A program made the translations under genes and the position numbers. 44,253 nt of DNA from Flammeovirgaceae bacterium (GTDB taxonomy: Bacteria > Bacteroidota > Bacteroidia > Cytophagales > Cyclobacteriaceae), in contig JAJTGQ010000004.1 of NCBI GenBank assembly GCA_021299455.1, forward strand, positions 1-44,253, written 5' to 3'. Shown here in pieces: positions 10,542 to 19,740 of the stretch. Under the pieces are notes generated by a model. It was not told where the DNA came from. It saw only the letters and a list, made by a program, of their open reading frames with translations, and did not search any database. Within the stretch, counting starts at the first letter, position 1; each line of letters begins with the position of its first letter.

Positions 10542-10546
10542 TATAA

Positions 10547-10717
10547 ATGAATTTGAAATATGAGCTACAACGTATCATTTCAGGAGTTAGCGAAAATCCA
10601 GAAGGAAATATTATCAAATCAGCAGCCGGTTTCCTTAGAAAAAGCAAAGAAGCAAGTTCAGTCTCTTCAACAATCGAGCTCACAAAAGATCAAGAAACGG
10701 AGCAGTTAATCTGTTAG
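10547..10717 (+). pseudogene. Possible truncated fragment of a Bacteroidota accessory protein
   Basis: A 56-residue ORF starting MNLKYELQRIISG and continuing through NIIKSAAGFLRKSKEAS to EQLIC. From memory, this resembles the N-terminus of longer mobile-element-associated Bacteroidota proteins (polyvalent-protein type) that continue well beyond this point. Here a stop follows early, so it may be a remnant or a small free-standing homologue. An overlapping ORF in another frame (10560-10709, MSYNVSFQELAKIQKE) is an alternative reading. The position between the transporter and the AT-rich restriction-modification genes fits an insertion boundary. Confidence 0.35.
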
Positions 10718-10815
10718 AATGATCAAAAAACATTTCAGCAAACTGCTATTGACGAAAAGCGATTTTTTGCTGAGATTACAATAAAAGTTTGTTTCGATTA
10801 TAATAGATAAGCAAC

Positions 10816-10823
10816 TAAATTTG
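10816..10823 (+). promoter_or_regulatory. Candidate -7 box TAAATTTG for the restriction-modification operon
   Basis: TAAATTTG matches TAnnTTTG and lies 29 bases before the methyltransferase ATG. The nearest exact TTTG upstream (10788-10791) is 24 bases away, slightly too far. The surrounding 130 bases are very AT-rich and hold no other recognisable signal or controller-protein operator. Confidence 0.35.
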
Positions 10824-10852
10824 TAATTAACGTAAATTGTATAATTGCATAA

Positions 10853-13800
10853 ATGTCAGAAACTGATCTGTTAGAATTTACTGGTCTCGACAGAGCCATA
10901 TCTATAAGTTCTAAGGGTAAAAATCACTCGGAAAGCGAATCTATTGTTTTAGACCAAGTCAATGAATTTGGATTAGATTCTGTTTACTTCAATACTGATG
11001 AGAATGGGAATAGCTTTCCAGCAGTGTTTTTGAAAAGAGTAAAAGATTTTGACATAATAACACTGCAAGCAGTTGCCGAAACCCACAAAAAGATATGGAA
11101 CTACAAAAAAGTGTTATTCTTCTATGTTTATTCCGATAGAGAAATTCGTATCTATAACTGTTCCGAAAAACCTTTGATTGTAACGAAGGGAGGTTTTGAT
11201 TTTGAAAATGAATTGAAAAGCATTGAAATTAAGGCTTATATCTTATCAGACAAAGAGCAACTTAATGAACTTACCAAGTTGTTTTCAAGAACTGCGATTG
11301 ATTCGGGGATTGTTTGGACCTTAGAAGATGCTCAGTTTATCAGAGATAAAATAAATCTGCAAAATAGAGTCGATAAATATTTAGTAGAAAGTTTAGTAAA
11401 TACCGCACAGCAACTCGAAAAGCAGGGGCTTGAAATTGACTTTATTCATAAAATCATTCTACGTTCTCTTTTCTTACTGTATCTTGAGGACAGAGGCGCT
11501 ACAGATGATAGATTATACTCTCAGATAAAAAAAGGTGCAAAATCATATTTTGACCTTCTAAATGATACAAAAGCTACTTATCAATTGTATGAACGACTGG
11601 AGGAGTATTTTAATGGCAACATTTTTACTATTGAGAAAGGTGAAAAAATAACTTTTGATCAGCTACAACTTTTAAAAAAATGTTTCATCAGTGGCAATGA
11701 TAGTACAGCACAAGTACAATTATTTGAAAACTGGAGATTGTTTGATTTCAGCATCATACAAATTGAATTGCTAAGTGAAATCTACGAAAACTTCTTGTTC
11801 AAAACTGACCCAAGCCAAAAGAAGCGAACAGGAACATATTATACACCTCCTGCATTAGTGGAGTTTATCCTGAACGAAAAACTACCCATCAACAAAACAG
11901 AAAAAAACTATAATGTTAAAGTTTTAGACCCAAGTTGCGGTTCGGGTATTTTTTTAGTAGAAAGTTTTAAGCGATTGGTAAAACGCTATGAAAACCAACA
12001 TAAAGAAAAGCTAAGTGACTTTGACAAGCTAAAAAAACTCTTAACTGATAACATCTTTGGAATTGAACTACATCAACAAGCGATAAAAGTAGCTGCATTT
12101 AGTTTGTATTTGGCGTTGGTTGATCAGCTAGATCCAAAAACGTTATGGCAAAAGAAAAAACATCGTTTGCCGAATCTTATCAATAATCCTAAGGACAAAT
12201 CATTAAAGAAACAAGGCAAAAATCTATTTTGCAGAGATACTATTCAGCAAAATATAGAAATTGAAAGTATTGATTTCAATTTGGTAATCGGAAATCCACC
12301 ATTTGGAACAACTGATTTACAGAAATCTGTCCGTAGTTATTGCGATAACTATGGTTTTGCCAAGGAAATGGTACTACCTTTTCTTCACAAAGCAACAAAG
12401 TTTGCCCCTAAGGGCGAAATAGCTCTGATATTCAATACCAAAGTTTTAACCAACACAGGGGGCACTTATCAGAGCTTCAGAAAATGGTTATTTAATGATT
12501 GTTATGTAGAAAAGGTTTTTAACTTTTCAATTCTTCGTAATGCAAAAAAGAATTTTGGTGGCCAGTTATTTGGCGATGCAACCGGCCCAATAAGTATTGT
12601 TTTCTATCAAAATAAGCAACCTAAAAAGCCTTTCAATAAGATTGCATATTACGCTCCAAAAACATTCATCAAAACCAATGTGATTGATGGATTGAGTATT
12701 GACTTCACCGATTTAAAATATCTGCCAAGAGAAGAATGTCAAAAACCCGATACAAAAATTTGGAAAGTTGCAATGTGGGGCGGAATGAATGATTGGGAGT
12801 TGATACAACGGTTGGACAATTCTAAACTTAATTCTATAAATAAATTTGCAAAAAAAAATAATATAGAATCAGGGGTTGGCTTTCAACTGCTCACCCAAAA
12901 GAAAGATAAAGCCAAATTTAGTGAAACCTTAACTAAGCTAAAATACTTAGATGCTGATGTTATAACAAGATATTACACATCGGATAAGTTATTGAGGGAT
13001 GTAAAAAAGTCTATCAAAACTCCCAAAGCAACCAAGTTCTATAAAGATTACTATAAAATTGGTGATATTAATGGATTAGAAAAACTAACAGCTTTTAGAA
13101 GATTAGGAGATATTGAAGCTTTTACTAAACCACATATAATAGTAAAAAAAGGTTTAGAACAAAATAGTATTTGTGCTTCTTTTATTGAAAATCAGTGTTC
13201 ATTTAGAGATGGGGTTTATGGTTTTTACACCAGCAAAGAAAATATTGAAGAGTTGCATTTGCTATTAAGTTATTTTAATTCAAATCTAAGCACTTATTTT
13301 CTTTTTATGACCATTTCGTCATACGGAATTGAAAGAGAGCAAATAATGAAGAATGAATACTTGTCAATTCCTATTAATTTGAATGATGGGCAAAGTTTAA
13401 AAATAAAAAAAGCAACAACGCAAGTTTTATCGAAGCTAAAAGCAAAAAGCTTTTTGACTAATTCTATTGAAAACAAAGAGCTTGAAATTTTTATATCTAA
13501 AAATATTGACAGCGTAATTTATGAGAGTTTACATTTAGATATTAATGAAATTAATCTAATAAATGATAGTATAAATTACAATGTGGATTTATTTCACAAG
13601 CAAGAAAAATCAATTGCTCTATATCCTGTTCTACAAGAACAAACAACAGAATACGGAAAAACAATCAGTGCTAAACTCAATGAATTTCTTGATAGTCAAG
13701 ATTTGTTTGCAAATGCCACAATCTATAATATCAGCAGGTTTACACCTTTAATGACCATTAAACTTTCTTTTTCTAAAAAGCAAAAAGAAGTAGTCACATC

Positions 13801-14008
13801 TCAAGAGTTTGTTGATGGTGAACTAGAAAAAATAGACCAGCATTTATGGGAAGAAAAATCAAGTAATATATATTTTAGAAAAAAACTAAATTACAAAACA
13901 GGAGATGATATTTATATCATTCGTCCTAACCAACGCAGATTTTGGTCGCAGTCAATGGCGTTAGAAGATGCTACAGAGCTAATTCTCGAAATATTAAACG
14001 GGAAGTAA
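10853..14008 (+). CDS. Eco57I-like DNA adenine methyltransferase / specificity protein
   Basis: 1051 residues. GTYYTP (327-332), DPSCGSG (359-365, AdoMet-binding motif I) and NPPF (481-484, catalytic motif IV of N6-adenine methylation) define a gamma-class methyltransferase of the type IIG/Eco57I kind. Residues 1-150 occupy the place of the nuclease domain in type IIG enzymes. They look degenerate: FPAVFLKRV has the shape of a PD-(D/E)XK strand but lacks the acidic partner of the Lys. The C-terminal half (about 600-1050) should carry DNA target recognition. Three bases separate its stop from a second gene with an intact nuclease motif, suggesting methylation plus specificity here and cleavage there. 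Much AT-richer than its neighbours, consistent with horizontal transfer. Confidence 0.88.
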   Translation: MSETDLLEFTGLDRAISISSKGKNHSESESIVLDQVNEFGLDSVYFNTDENGNSFPAVFLKRVKDFDIITLQAVAETHKKIWNYKKVLFFYVYSDREIRIYNCSEKPLIVTKGGFDFENELKSIEIKAYILSDKEQLNELTKLFSRTAIDSGIVWTLEDAQFIRDKINLQNRVDKYLVESLVNTAQQLEKQGLEIDFIHKIILRSLFLLYLEDRGATDDRLYSQIKKGAKSYFDLLNDTKATYQLYERLEEYFNGNIFTIEKGEKITFDQLQLLKKCFISGNDSTAQVQLFENWRLFDFSIIQIELLSEIYENFLFKTDPSQKKRTGTYYTPPALVEFILNEKLPINKTEKNYNVKVLDPSCGSGIFLVESFKRLVKRYENQHKEKLSDFDKLKKLLTDNIFGIELHQQAIKVAAFSLYLALVDQLDPKTLWQKKKHRLPNLINNPKDKSLKKQGKNLFCRDTIQQNIEIESIDFNLVIGNPPFGTTDLQKSVRSYCDNYGFAKEMVLPFLHKATKFAPKGEIALIFNTKVLTNTGGTYQSFRKWLFNDCYVEKVFNFSILRNAKKNFGGQLFGDATGPISIVFYQNKQPKKPFNKIAYYAPKTFIKTNVIDGLSIDFTDLKYLPREECQKPDTKIWKVAMWGGMNDWELIQRLDNSKLNSINKFAKKNNIESGVGFQLLTQKKDKAKFSETLTKLKYLDADVITRYYTSDKLLRDVKKSIKTPKATKFYKDYYKIGDINGLEKLTAFRRLGDIEAFTKPHIIVKKGLEQNSICASFIENQCSFRDGVYGFYTSKENIEELHLLLSYFNSNLSTYFLFMTISSYGIEREQIMKNEYLSIPINLNDGQSLKIKKATTQVLSKLKAKSFLTNSIENKELEIFISKNIDSVIYESLHLDINEINLINDSINYNVDLFHKQEKSIALYPVLQEQTTEYGKTISAKLNEFLDSQDLFANATIYNISRFTPLMTIKLSFSKKQKEVVTSQEFVDGELEKIDQHLWEEKSSNIYFRKKLNYKTGDDIYIIRPNQRRFWSQSMALEDATELILEILNGK

Positions 14009-14010
14009 TA

Positions 14011-14619
14011 ATGGCTTTGAATACGGTTGTTTACGAAAAACTCAGGAATGCTTTTGAGCAAAAATGTTGGCGGTTAATCATTGAAGCATATCAAATTTCA
14101 TTGAAAGAACAAGTAATTCAATTAGACTGGAATGAAAACGATATTTCTTCCGAATTGCACCGCCATGTAAAAGAAAATCCTTTACGACTAAAGTGGAAAG
14201 TTTCAACCAGTGTAGAAGCGGATATTCCAAAAGACATTCCTAAAGTTAAAGGATTTTCAGACAGATTCCCGAGAATAGATTTTCGACTGACCTCGTTTAT
14301 TTCAACTTATGAATATGAGTATTTCTTTGAAGCTAAAAATCTGAAACAAAACGATTCAGCGTTAAAGCGCAGATACATTATCACTGGGATTGACAACTTC
14401 GCTTCTAAAAAATACGAAAACGGTAGTTTGATAGGATACCTTCTTCAAGGAAAGACTGACGAAACCATTTTGGAAATTAACTCGATACTAAAATACAGAA
14501 AAAGAAGTGCAGAAGTTTTAAATTATAAAATGAGCAAATCTCTGGGAGTCTTTTATGAATCCAATCATAATGGAATTGGAACACTGAAGCATTTAATTTT
14601 TGACTTTACTTCTTTATAG
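14011..14619 (+). CDS. PD-(D/E)XK nuclease-like partner of the methyltransferase
   Basis: 202 residues from the ATG at 14011, two bases after the methyltransferase TAA (14006-14008). The segment FPRIDFRL then YEYEYFFEAKNL gives D90 and E107-A-K109, the Asp...Glu-x-Lys signature of PD-(D/E)XK nucleases. A leading helix (STSVEADIPKD) and a basic stretch (LKRRYIITGIDNF) complete a plausible fold. I infer that it is the restriction subunit acting with the large protein's target recognition. A longer frame start at 13942 overlaps the methyltransferase and is less likely. I cannot name a characterised homologue, so cleavage is unproven; a solitary repair-type nuclease is the alternative. Confidence 0.72.
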   Translation: MALNTVVYEKLRNAFEQKCWRLIIEAYQISLKEQVIQLDWNENDISSELHRHVKENPLRLKWKVSTSVEADIPKDIPKVKGFSDRFPRIDFRLTSFISTYEYEYFFEAKNLKQNDSALKRRYIITGIDNFASKKYENGSLIGYLLQGKTDETILEINSILKYRKRSAEVLNYKMSKSLGVFYESNHNGIGTLKHLIFDFTSL

Positions 14620-14654
14620 CACGCTGATTATCGTATTAGATTATATCTGTACCC

Positions 14655-15536
14655 ATGAACCTCACCTGCCAATCCGAATACGGAACGTTACAAAGTGTCT
14701 TTATTAAAAATGTGGTCGATGCGTTTGTTGATCAATCGACCATTTCAAAGGAGTGGAAAGAATTAAACTTTTTAGGCGAACCTGATTTCAAGATCGCTCA
14801 AAGCGAATACTTACTTTTTGAAAAACTCTTGCAAACGAATCGTAGCGAAGTTAAAAAGTTTGAAAAAAACGCCTCGGTTACAATGGACTCTATTTACTGT
14901 CGCGATGCAAGCATTGCCACCGACAACGGAATGATTCTATGCACTATGGGCAAGGCGGGACGAATGAACGAACCTGGCGCTGCTGAGAAAATGTATCGAG
15001 AACTCGGTGTCCCTATTTTGGGAAGAATTGAAGCGCCCGGAACAGTAGAAGGTGGAGACGTGGCTTGGCTTGATCAACATACATTGGCCATAGGCAGAAC
15101 CTATCGCACCAATGCAGAAGGCATACGGCAGATACGTGAACTACTGACTCCGAGTGGTGTCAAGGTATTGGAAGTGCAACTTCCTCACTACAAAGGCCCT
15201 TCAGATGTGTTTCATTTAATGTCCATTTTCAGTCCTGTGGCAAAAGACCTGGCAGTGGTTTACTCACCATTAATGCCAATTGTGTTTCTTGAGGAGTTGA
15301 TAAAGCGCGGCTTTCAATTGGTCGAAGTTCCCGATCCTGAATTTGAAAGTATGGGTTGCAATGTGTTGGCTATCGGCCCTCGCCAGTGCATCATGGTGAA
15401 GGGAAATGAAACAACCAAAGCAAGACTCTTGCAGGCGGGATGCACCGTATTAGAATATGAAGGACAAGAAATCAGTTATAAAGGGGGTGGTGGTCCAACC
15501 TGCCTGACACGCCCCCTTTGGCGTAAGGCTGAGTAA
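14655..15536 (+). CDS. Amidinotransferase-fold hydrolase (DDAH/arginine deiminase superfamily)
   Basis: 293 residues with the signatures of guanidine-modifying enzymes: SIYCRDAS (80-86, substrate-binding YxRD), GTVEGGD (E132-GG-D135), SDVFHLMS (His187) and GGGGPTCLTRPL (nucleophile Cys283). Cys, His and Glu/Asp are all present, so the enzyme should be active. The family hydrolyses or transfers guanidino groups of arginine, methylated arginine or relatives. Dimethylargininase-type release of citrulline is plausible, but substrate cannot be decided. It stands alone between the restriction system and the 15624 gene; base composition returns to the background here. Confidence 0.85.
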   Translation: MNLTCQSEYGTLQSVFIKNVVDAFVDQSTISKEWKELNFLGEPDFKIAQSEYLLFEKLLQTNRSEVKKFEKNASVTMDSIYCRDASIATDNGMILCTMGKAGRMNEPGAAEKMYRELGVPILGRIEAPGTVEGGDVAWLDQHTLAIGRTYRTNAEGIRQIRELLTPSGVKVLEVQLPHYKGPSDVFHLMSIFSPVAKDLAVVYSPLMPIVFLEELIKRGFQLVEVPDPEFESMGCNVLAIGPRQCIMVKGNETTKARLLQAGCTVLEYEGQEISYKGGGGPTCLTRPLWRKAE

Positions 15537-15567
15537 CATCAGAATAGCTCCACTCGTCACGTTGTGC

Positions 15568-15598
15568 TTTGGCATCATTCGAAAATCAATTATCTTCG
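15568..15598 (+). promoter_or_regulatory. Promoter of the 15624 gene (TTTG-N19-TATCTTCG)
   Basis: TTTG at 15568-15571, a 19-base spacer, and TATCTTCG at 15591-15598 (7/8 to TAnnTTTG) match the Bacteroidota housekeeping promoter layout. The box ends 25 bases before the ATG at 15624. Confidence 0.5.
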
Positions 15599-15623
15599 AT
15601 CTTAGTGGTATAAAGAAATTTAG

Positions 15624-17264
15624 ATGTTTCGCTGCCTTGTCTTTTTTTCAATCATAAGTTCCTCTGTATTCTCTCAAAGACTGGTAGAGGCAACTATTGT
15701 TGACAAGGAAACAAAAAAGCCTGTTCCATTTGCTTCCATCGGAATCATCGGAACGTCCAAAGGAACGAGCTCCAACCTGAATGGACAGTTTTCTATTTCG
15801 ATAAATGAAACCGACTCCATTAGGATCACGTGTGTTGGTTACGAATCACTTTCATTGGGCGCCACACAATTGCTTCCTTCTATCGATTTAACACCGATAG
15901 TCACACAGTTGAGCGAAATCGTCATTCTTGATCGGGCCATCAACGCGAAAAGAGTTCTGCGCAGAGCTTTTGCAAACATTGATATCAACTACAACAATCG
16001 GCCTTTTCTTCAACAATTTTTCTATCGGCACTACTGCAAAGATGGCGCTGCCTATGGCCGATTGATTGAGGCGGCTATCGATGTGTGGAAGACCTCCGGC
16101 TATCGAACGGTTCAGCATGCGGCTGGGGAAAAGGAAGAGATTCGAGTGACCCAATTGCGAAGAAGTTTGGATAAAACCGAAATGGCCCAAGGTCATGATC
16201 CCATTTCTGTGGGAAACATTTTACAAGCTGATATAGTGGCCTATCAAACGGACAAAAGGAGTGAGCACATGTCATTCTATACAGACGTGAGCAATCTAAG
16301 AACCGACTTTGATAAGTATGATTTTTTATGCAAAGGAATTACCTATTACGATGGGTTAGAAGTATATGAGATTACCTACCAAAACAAAAAAGACTCGGTC
16401 CTGACTACGACCGGAAAGTACCTGGACTTGGTTGACATCAAGGGCACGCTTTTTATCACCACAGGAGGCTATGCGTTTGTAAGAACAGAAGAGCATAAAT
16501 CATATGGGACAAACTCTCTGCTCACCTCTACCTTTTATCGAAAAGTGAATGATCGCTACTATCCTTATCATTTCATACGGCAGGGTGAAAGTGAATACGC
16601 AGATAAGCGAGTGCATTCCGTGCACCTGGAATTAATGTCGATGGAAATCAAAACAGATCCAACCATCAAAATCGTTGGTCAACTACCCAACCGCGAAGCC
16701 TTGTTGAGTATCTCCTATGATTCTACGTTTTGGAAAAGTAACTCCATCTTGAAAACTACTCCCCTGGAAGACGACATCATTCGCGATTTGGGCGGAGGAG
16801 TCTCACTTGATAAACAGTTTCTAAGGTACCATCAATTTGAAATGAACACGCGCGATGGCGGTGTAAATGGAGAAGAGAAGTTCAAATGGTTATTGGCCGA
16901 TACTAAGGGGAATCGCATGTTGTACCTTCTTGTCTGGGCTGGCAATTTTAAATCGTACCTGGTTGATGTAGAGTTGGCCAAGCGTCTCCAGAAAAAATAT
17001 AGAAATAAGGTGACGTTTGTTTTCTTATCTCTCGAAGACGATGAAAAAAGATGGAATGAAGTGGTAGAAAAATTTAGTTTGTATACGGACGGAATTATTA
17101 ATTACCGAATAGGAAGTCGTTCGAAAACGGCCGCTTCTTTGGCAATTTCAGAAGCCCCAGGCTTTATGCTGCTAACACGCGATGGAGAAATGATTCGACC
17201 CACAAAAAGACCAAGCGATCCTTCTTTAGAAGAAGATTTGCTCAAACTGATCGGGCAAAAATGA
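15624..17264 (+). CDS. Exported carboxypeptidase-like-domain protein with degenerate thioredoxin-like C-terminus
   Basis: 546 residues. A signal peptide (FFSIISSSVFSQ) is followed by a CarboxypepD-reg-like beta-sandwich at about 20-100 (VEATIVDKETKKPVPFASIGI, GTSSNLNGQFSI, ITCVGYES), common in Bacteroidota envelope proteins. The middle part (about 105-380) matches the uncharacterised domain that usually follows it. The last 150 residues look thioredoxin-like: KGNRMLYLLVWAGNFKSYL is where TlpA-type proteins carry W-C-x-x-C, and EAPGFMLLTRDGEMI resembles the cis-proline segment. The Cys pair is absent, so redox activity is not expected. No partner gene overlaps it. The role is probably structural or binding in the envelope. 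Confidence 0.75.
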   Translation: MFRCLVFFSIISSSVFSQRLVEATIVDKETKKPVPFASIGIIGTSKGTSSNLNGQFSISINETDSIRITCVGYESLSLGATQLLPSIDLTPIVTQLSEIVILDRAINAKRVLRRAFANIDINYNNRPFLQQFFYRHYCKDGAAYGRLIEAAIDVWKTSGYRTVQHAAGEKEEIRVTQLRRSLDKTEMAQGHDPISVGNILQADIVAYQTDKRSEHMSFYTDVSNLRTDFDKYDFLCKGITYYDGLEVYEITYQNKKDSVLTTTGKYLDLVDIKGTLFITTGGYAFVRTEEHKSYGTNSLLTSTFYRKVNDRYYPYHFIRQGESEYADKRVHSVHLELMSMEIKTDPTIKIVGQLPNREALLSISYDSTFWKSNSILKTTPLEDDIIRDLGGGVSLDKQFLRYHQFEMNTRDGGVNGEEKFKWLLADTKGNRMLYLLVWAGNFKSYLVDVELAKRLQKKYRNKVTFVFLSLEDDEKRWNEVVEKFSLYTDGIINYRIGSRSKTAASLAISEAPGFMLLTRDGEMIRPTKRPSDPSLEEDLLKLIGQK

Positions 17265-17338
17265 TCGTTGTACAATTGATTATTTCTTTGACGAGGTTTT
17301 GAAATACCTCTTTGTACATTCACCAAAAGTTAAAAGTT

Positions 17339-18364
17339 ATGAACAGAATTATTGTCGTCTCCGTCACTTCTATTTGCACTCTGCTGTTCTTTGCTTGTAC
17401 CCAAAAGCATTTTGAACATGATCTAGTAGAAGATAACACTCCTTGGTCTTACGAACCGAAGAACAAACCGGGTGACCAGTTTTCGTTTGCAATGATTGGC
17501 GACTTGAATAGCGGTGAACGTGCAGGTGTAGTAGAGGTGGCAGTTGAGCAAATCAATCTATTGCGACCGGATTTTATCTTGAGCATCGGTGATCTGGTAG
17601 AAGGTGGCACAGAAGATACTATTCAGCTAAAAAAAGAATACGATCACTTTGATGAACGAATGAGCAAGGCCAAAGCTCCTATTTTTCACCTTGGCGGAAA
17701 TCATGATCTAACCAACCCCGTGATGCGCAAGTATTGGGAGAAACGGTACGGCAAACGTTACTACCATTTTGTGTTTAAAAACGTCTTATTCCTCGTGCTG
17801 GATACAGAAGACTACCCGGAAGAAAGGATGTGGAAAATCTATAAAGCCCGGAAACGCTCGCTCGAATTACTGGATAGCGGAAAATTAGAAATGGCTCAAC
17901 TTACAGAATACTTTCGCATGCCTGAGCGTGCGACCGGTGAAATCAGCGATGCCCAATCTAGCTATTTCGAAAAAGTAATTGCAGATCATCCAACCGTTCG
18001 TTGGACTTTTGTGCTGATGCACAAACCTGTGTGGCAACGAACTGGGAAGGGAGGTTTAGAACGGATTGAAGGTGCGCTGGGAAGTCGCAAGTTTACAGTT
18101 TTAAATGGGCATCAACACAAATATTCATATACTGAGCGCAACCAACATGACTACATTATGATGGCTACGACAGGCGGTGGTCAAGATGCTAAAAGTGATC
18201 GTGCTTTCGACCACATTATGCTTGCCACAATTGCGGAGGGAGAGCCTGCTATTGCTAATCTCCGATTAGATGGAATTTTAAACAAACAAGGTCGGATTCC
18301 ATTAGATGTAGAAAAGGTTTGTTTTCAGGCATCAAGATGTAGTGACACCACCAAGGTGCATTAA
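17339..18364 (+). CDS. Metallophosphoesterase lipoprotein (calcineurin-like)
   Basis: 341 residues from the ATG at 17339; an earlier in-frame start at 17312 would put polar residues before the signal. The lipobox LLFFAC ends at Cys20. All calcineurin-type metal ligands are visible: IGDLNSG (D55), SIGDLVEG (D85), GGNHDL (N121-H122-D123), LMHKPVW and GHQHKY (about 256). The enzyme should be a periplasmic or outer-membrane-anchored phosphomonoesterase or phosphodiesterase; substrate unknown. Its TAA overlaps the stop of the convergent histidine kinase gene by three bases, leaving no room for a separate terminator. Confidence 0.87.
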   Translation: MNRIIVVSVTSICTLLFFACTQKHFEHDLVEDNTPWSYEPKNKPGDQFSFAMIGDLNSGERAGVVEVAVEQINLLRPDFILSIGDLVEGGTEDTIQLKKEYDHFDERMSKAKAPIFHLGGNHDLTNPVMRKYWEKRYGKRYYHFVFKNVLFLVLDTEDYPEERMWKIYKARKRSLELLDSGKLEMAQLTEYFRMPERATGEISDAQSSYFEKVIADHPTVRWTFVLMHKPVWQRTGKGGLERIEGALGSRKFTVLNGHQHKYSYTERNQHDYIMMATTGGGQDAKSDRAFDHIMLATIAEGEPAIANLRLDGILNKQGRIPLDVEKVCFQASRCSDTTKVH

Positions 18365-19734
18365 TTTAGCCTTTCATTAGACCATTCTTTTTGCCGCTTT
18401 GGGATGCGAATCTTAAAGCTAGAGCCTTTGTCTATTTCGCTTTCCACTTCTACCACTCCATTTAATTTTTCTACCGATTCTTTCAGGATGTAAAGGCCCA
18501 AGCCAGAACCCGGAACACTGGGGCTACCCCTAAAAAACATCTTAAAAATATTGTCCCTGATTTCTGCATTCATCCCACGCCCATTGTCAGCAACTTCAAA
18601 AACATAAGCTCGATCATGCTCATGTGCCACCACTTTGACATACGGCCGCTCCCTTTCCTCCTCAAGATGAAATTTGATGGCATTTGAGAGGAGATTATTA
18701 AATATGATGCGGAGGCGCGTTTCGTCAGAATAAAAAGAGGAGGACAGGCTATCCTCCAGTTGTAATTCTATTTTGCTCTGTTGCTTGGTATAGTATAGGT
18801 GATCTTCCCAAATTGATTTTACCAATGAAGAAACATCTATTTTTTCATGCTTGACCGGCATTCTGCTGTTGCGTGAATAATTCACAATGTCATGAATAAA
18901 TGTCTCCAACTTGGAAACGCTTTTATTTATTAAATCCAGGTATTGATTAATTATTGGGGTTGGAGCTTCCATTTTGGTAATCTGAATAAGCCCCCCAATG
19001 GACTTTAGTGGTGCACTCAAATCATGAGACGCAGAGTAAACAAATTTATCCAACTCATGATTAACTCTTTTTAGTTCTTCGTTCTGTTCCAGCGTTATTG
19101 CATTATTTCGAAGCATCTCCTTTTCAGCTAAATTTGTGATCTGCATAATTTTAAACATCGAATAGGTTGCTAGAAAAAAGGTAATAGTGCTATTGATGAT
19201 TAGAAATGTATCGGACTGTTGCTGAGTCAAATTCATTGGCTCAATAAAACCGAACGGGTATGTTCTAGCCAAAACAAAACATAGAAATGCAAAACATGTA
19301 AGCCCGAAGGCGAGTAATCTGTCTTTGTAACCAAAAAAAACAAATGGCATTATTCCATATAAAACATAGTAGTGATCGGTGCCCGAATCTGCACCCACCC
19401 TTTGAACAATAAACATTGTTGAAATAGAGGTTAGAATCAATCCGAAAACCATTGCAAATTTAAAATACCCGTAATACGTTAATACTAGCATCAGAGCGAT
19501 CATTCCTGCCGAAACGAGCGCGTAATAGGTTGTTTCTGAATTATATCCGTAAAACGTAGCATAAAAAAAGAGGCCCAGATAGATTGTAATCTGCGCGAGG
19601 GCCATGCCAATCGCTACCATTACCCTTTTCTTGTCGAGTGGATCATGAACTCGAATCAATACGCCTGAAAATACTCTCTCAAGAAGACTACTAGAAAACT
19701 TAGGTTCCAAATGTAAAGAGGTTACGTAAGACAA
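18361..19734 (-). CDS. Membrane sensor histidine kinase
   Basis: 457 residues. About six membrane segments fill residues 38-205, followed by a coiled linker (NNAITLEQNEELKRVNHELD). The HisKA box FVYSASHDLSAPLKS holds the phospho-accepting His237. The ATPase domain shows the N box (FNNLLSNAIKFH), G1 (ADNGRGM) and G2 (GSGLGLYI). No response regulator is adjacent, so it is an orphan kinase. The start is uncertain: the frame opens at TTG (19734), but a minus-strand TATATTTG promoter-like box overlaps that codon. TTG at 19710 or ATG at 19620 are alternatives; the last would remove the cytoplasmic N-terminus before segment 1. Confidence 0.87.
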   Translation of the reverse strand: MSYVTSLHLEPKFSSSLLERVFSGVLIRVHDPLDKKRVMVAIGMALAQITIYLGLFFYATFYGYNSETTYYALVSAGMIALMLVLTYYGYFKFAMVFGLILTSISTMFIVQRVGADSGTDHYYVLYGIMPFVFFGYKDRLLAFGLTCFAFLCFVLARTYPFGFIEPMNLTQQQSDTFLIINSTITFFLATYSMFKIMQITNLAEKEMLRNNAITLEQNEELKRVNHELDKFVYSASHDLSAPLKSIGGLIQITKMEAPTPIINQYLDLINKSVSKLETFIHDIVNYSRNSRMPVKHEKIDVSSLVKSIWEDHLYYTKQQSKIELQLEDSLSSSFYSDETRLRIIFNNLLSNAIKFHLEEERERPYVKVVAHEHDRAYVFEVADNGRGMNAEIRDNIFKMFFRGSPSVPGSGLGLYILKESVEKLNGVVEVESEIDKGSSFKIRIPKRQKEWSNERLN

Positions 19735-19740
19735 ATATAT

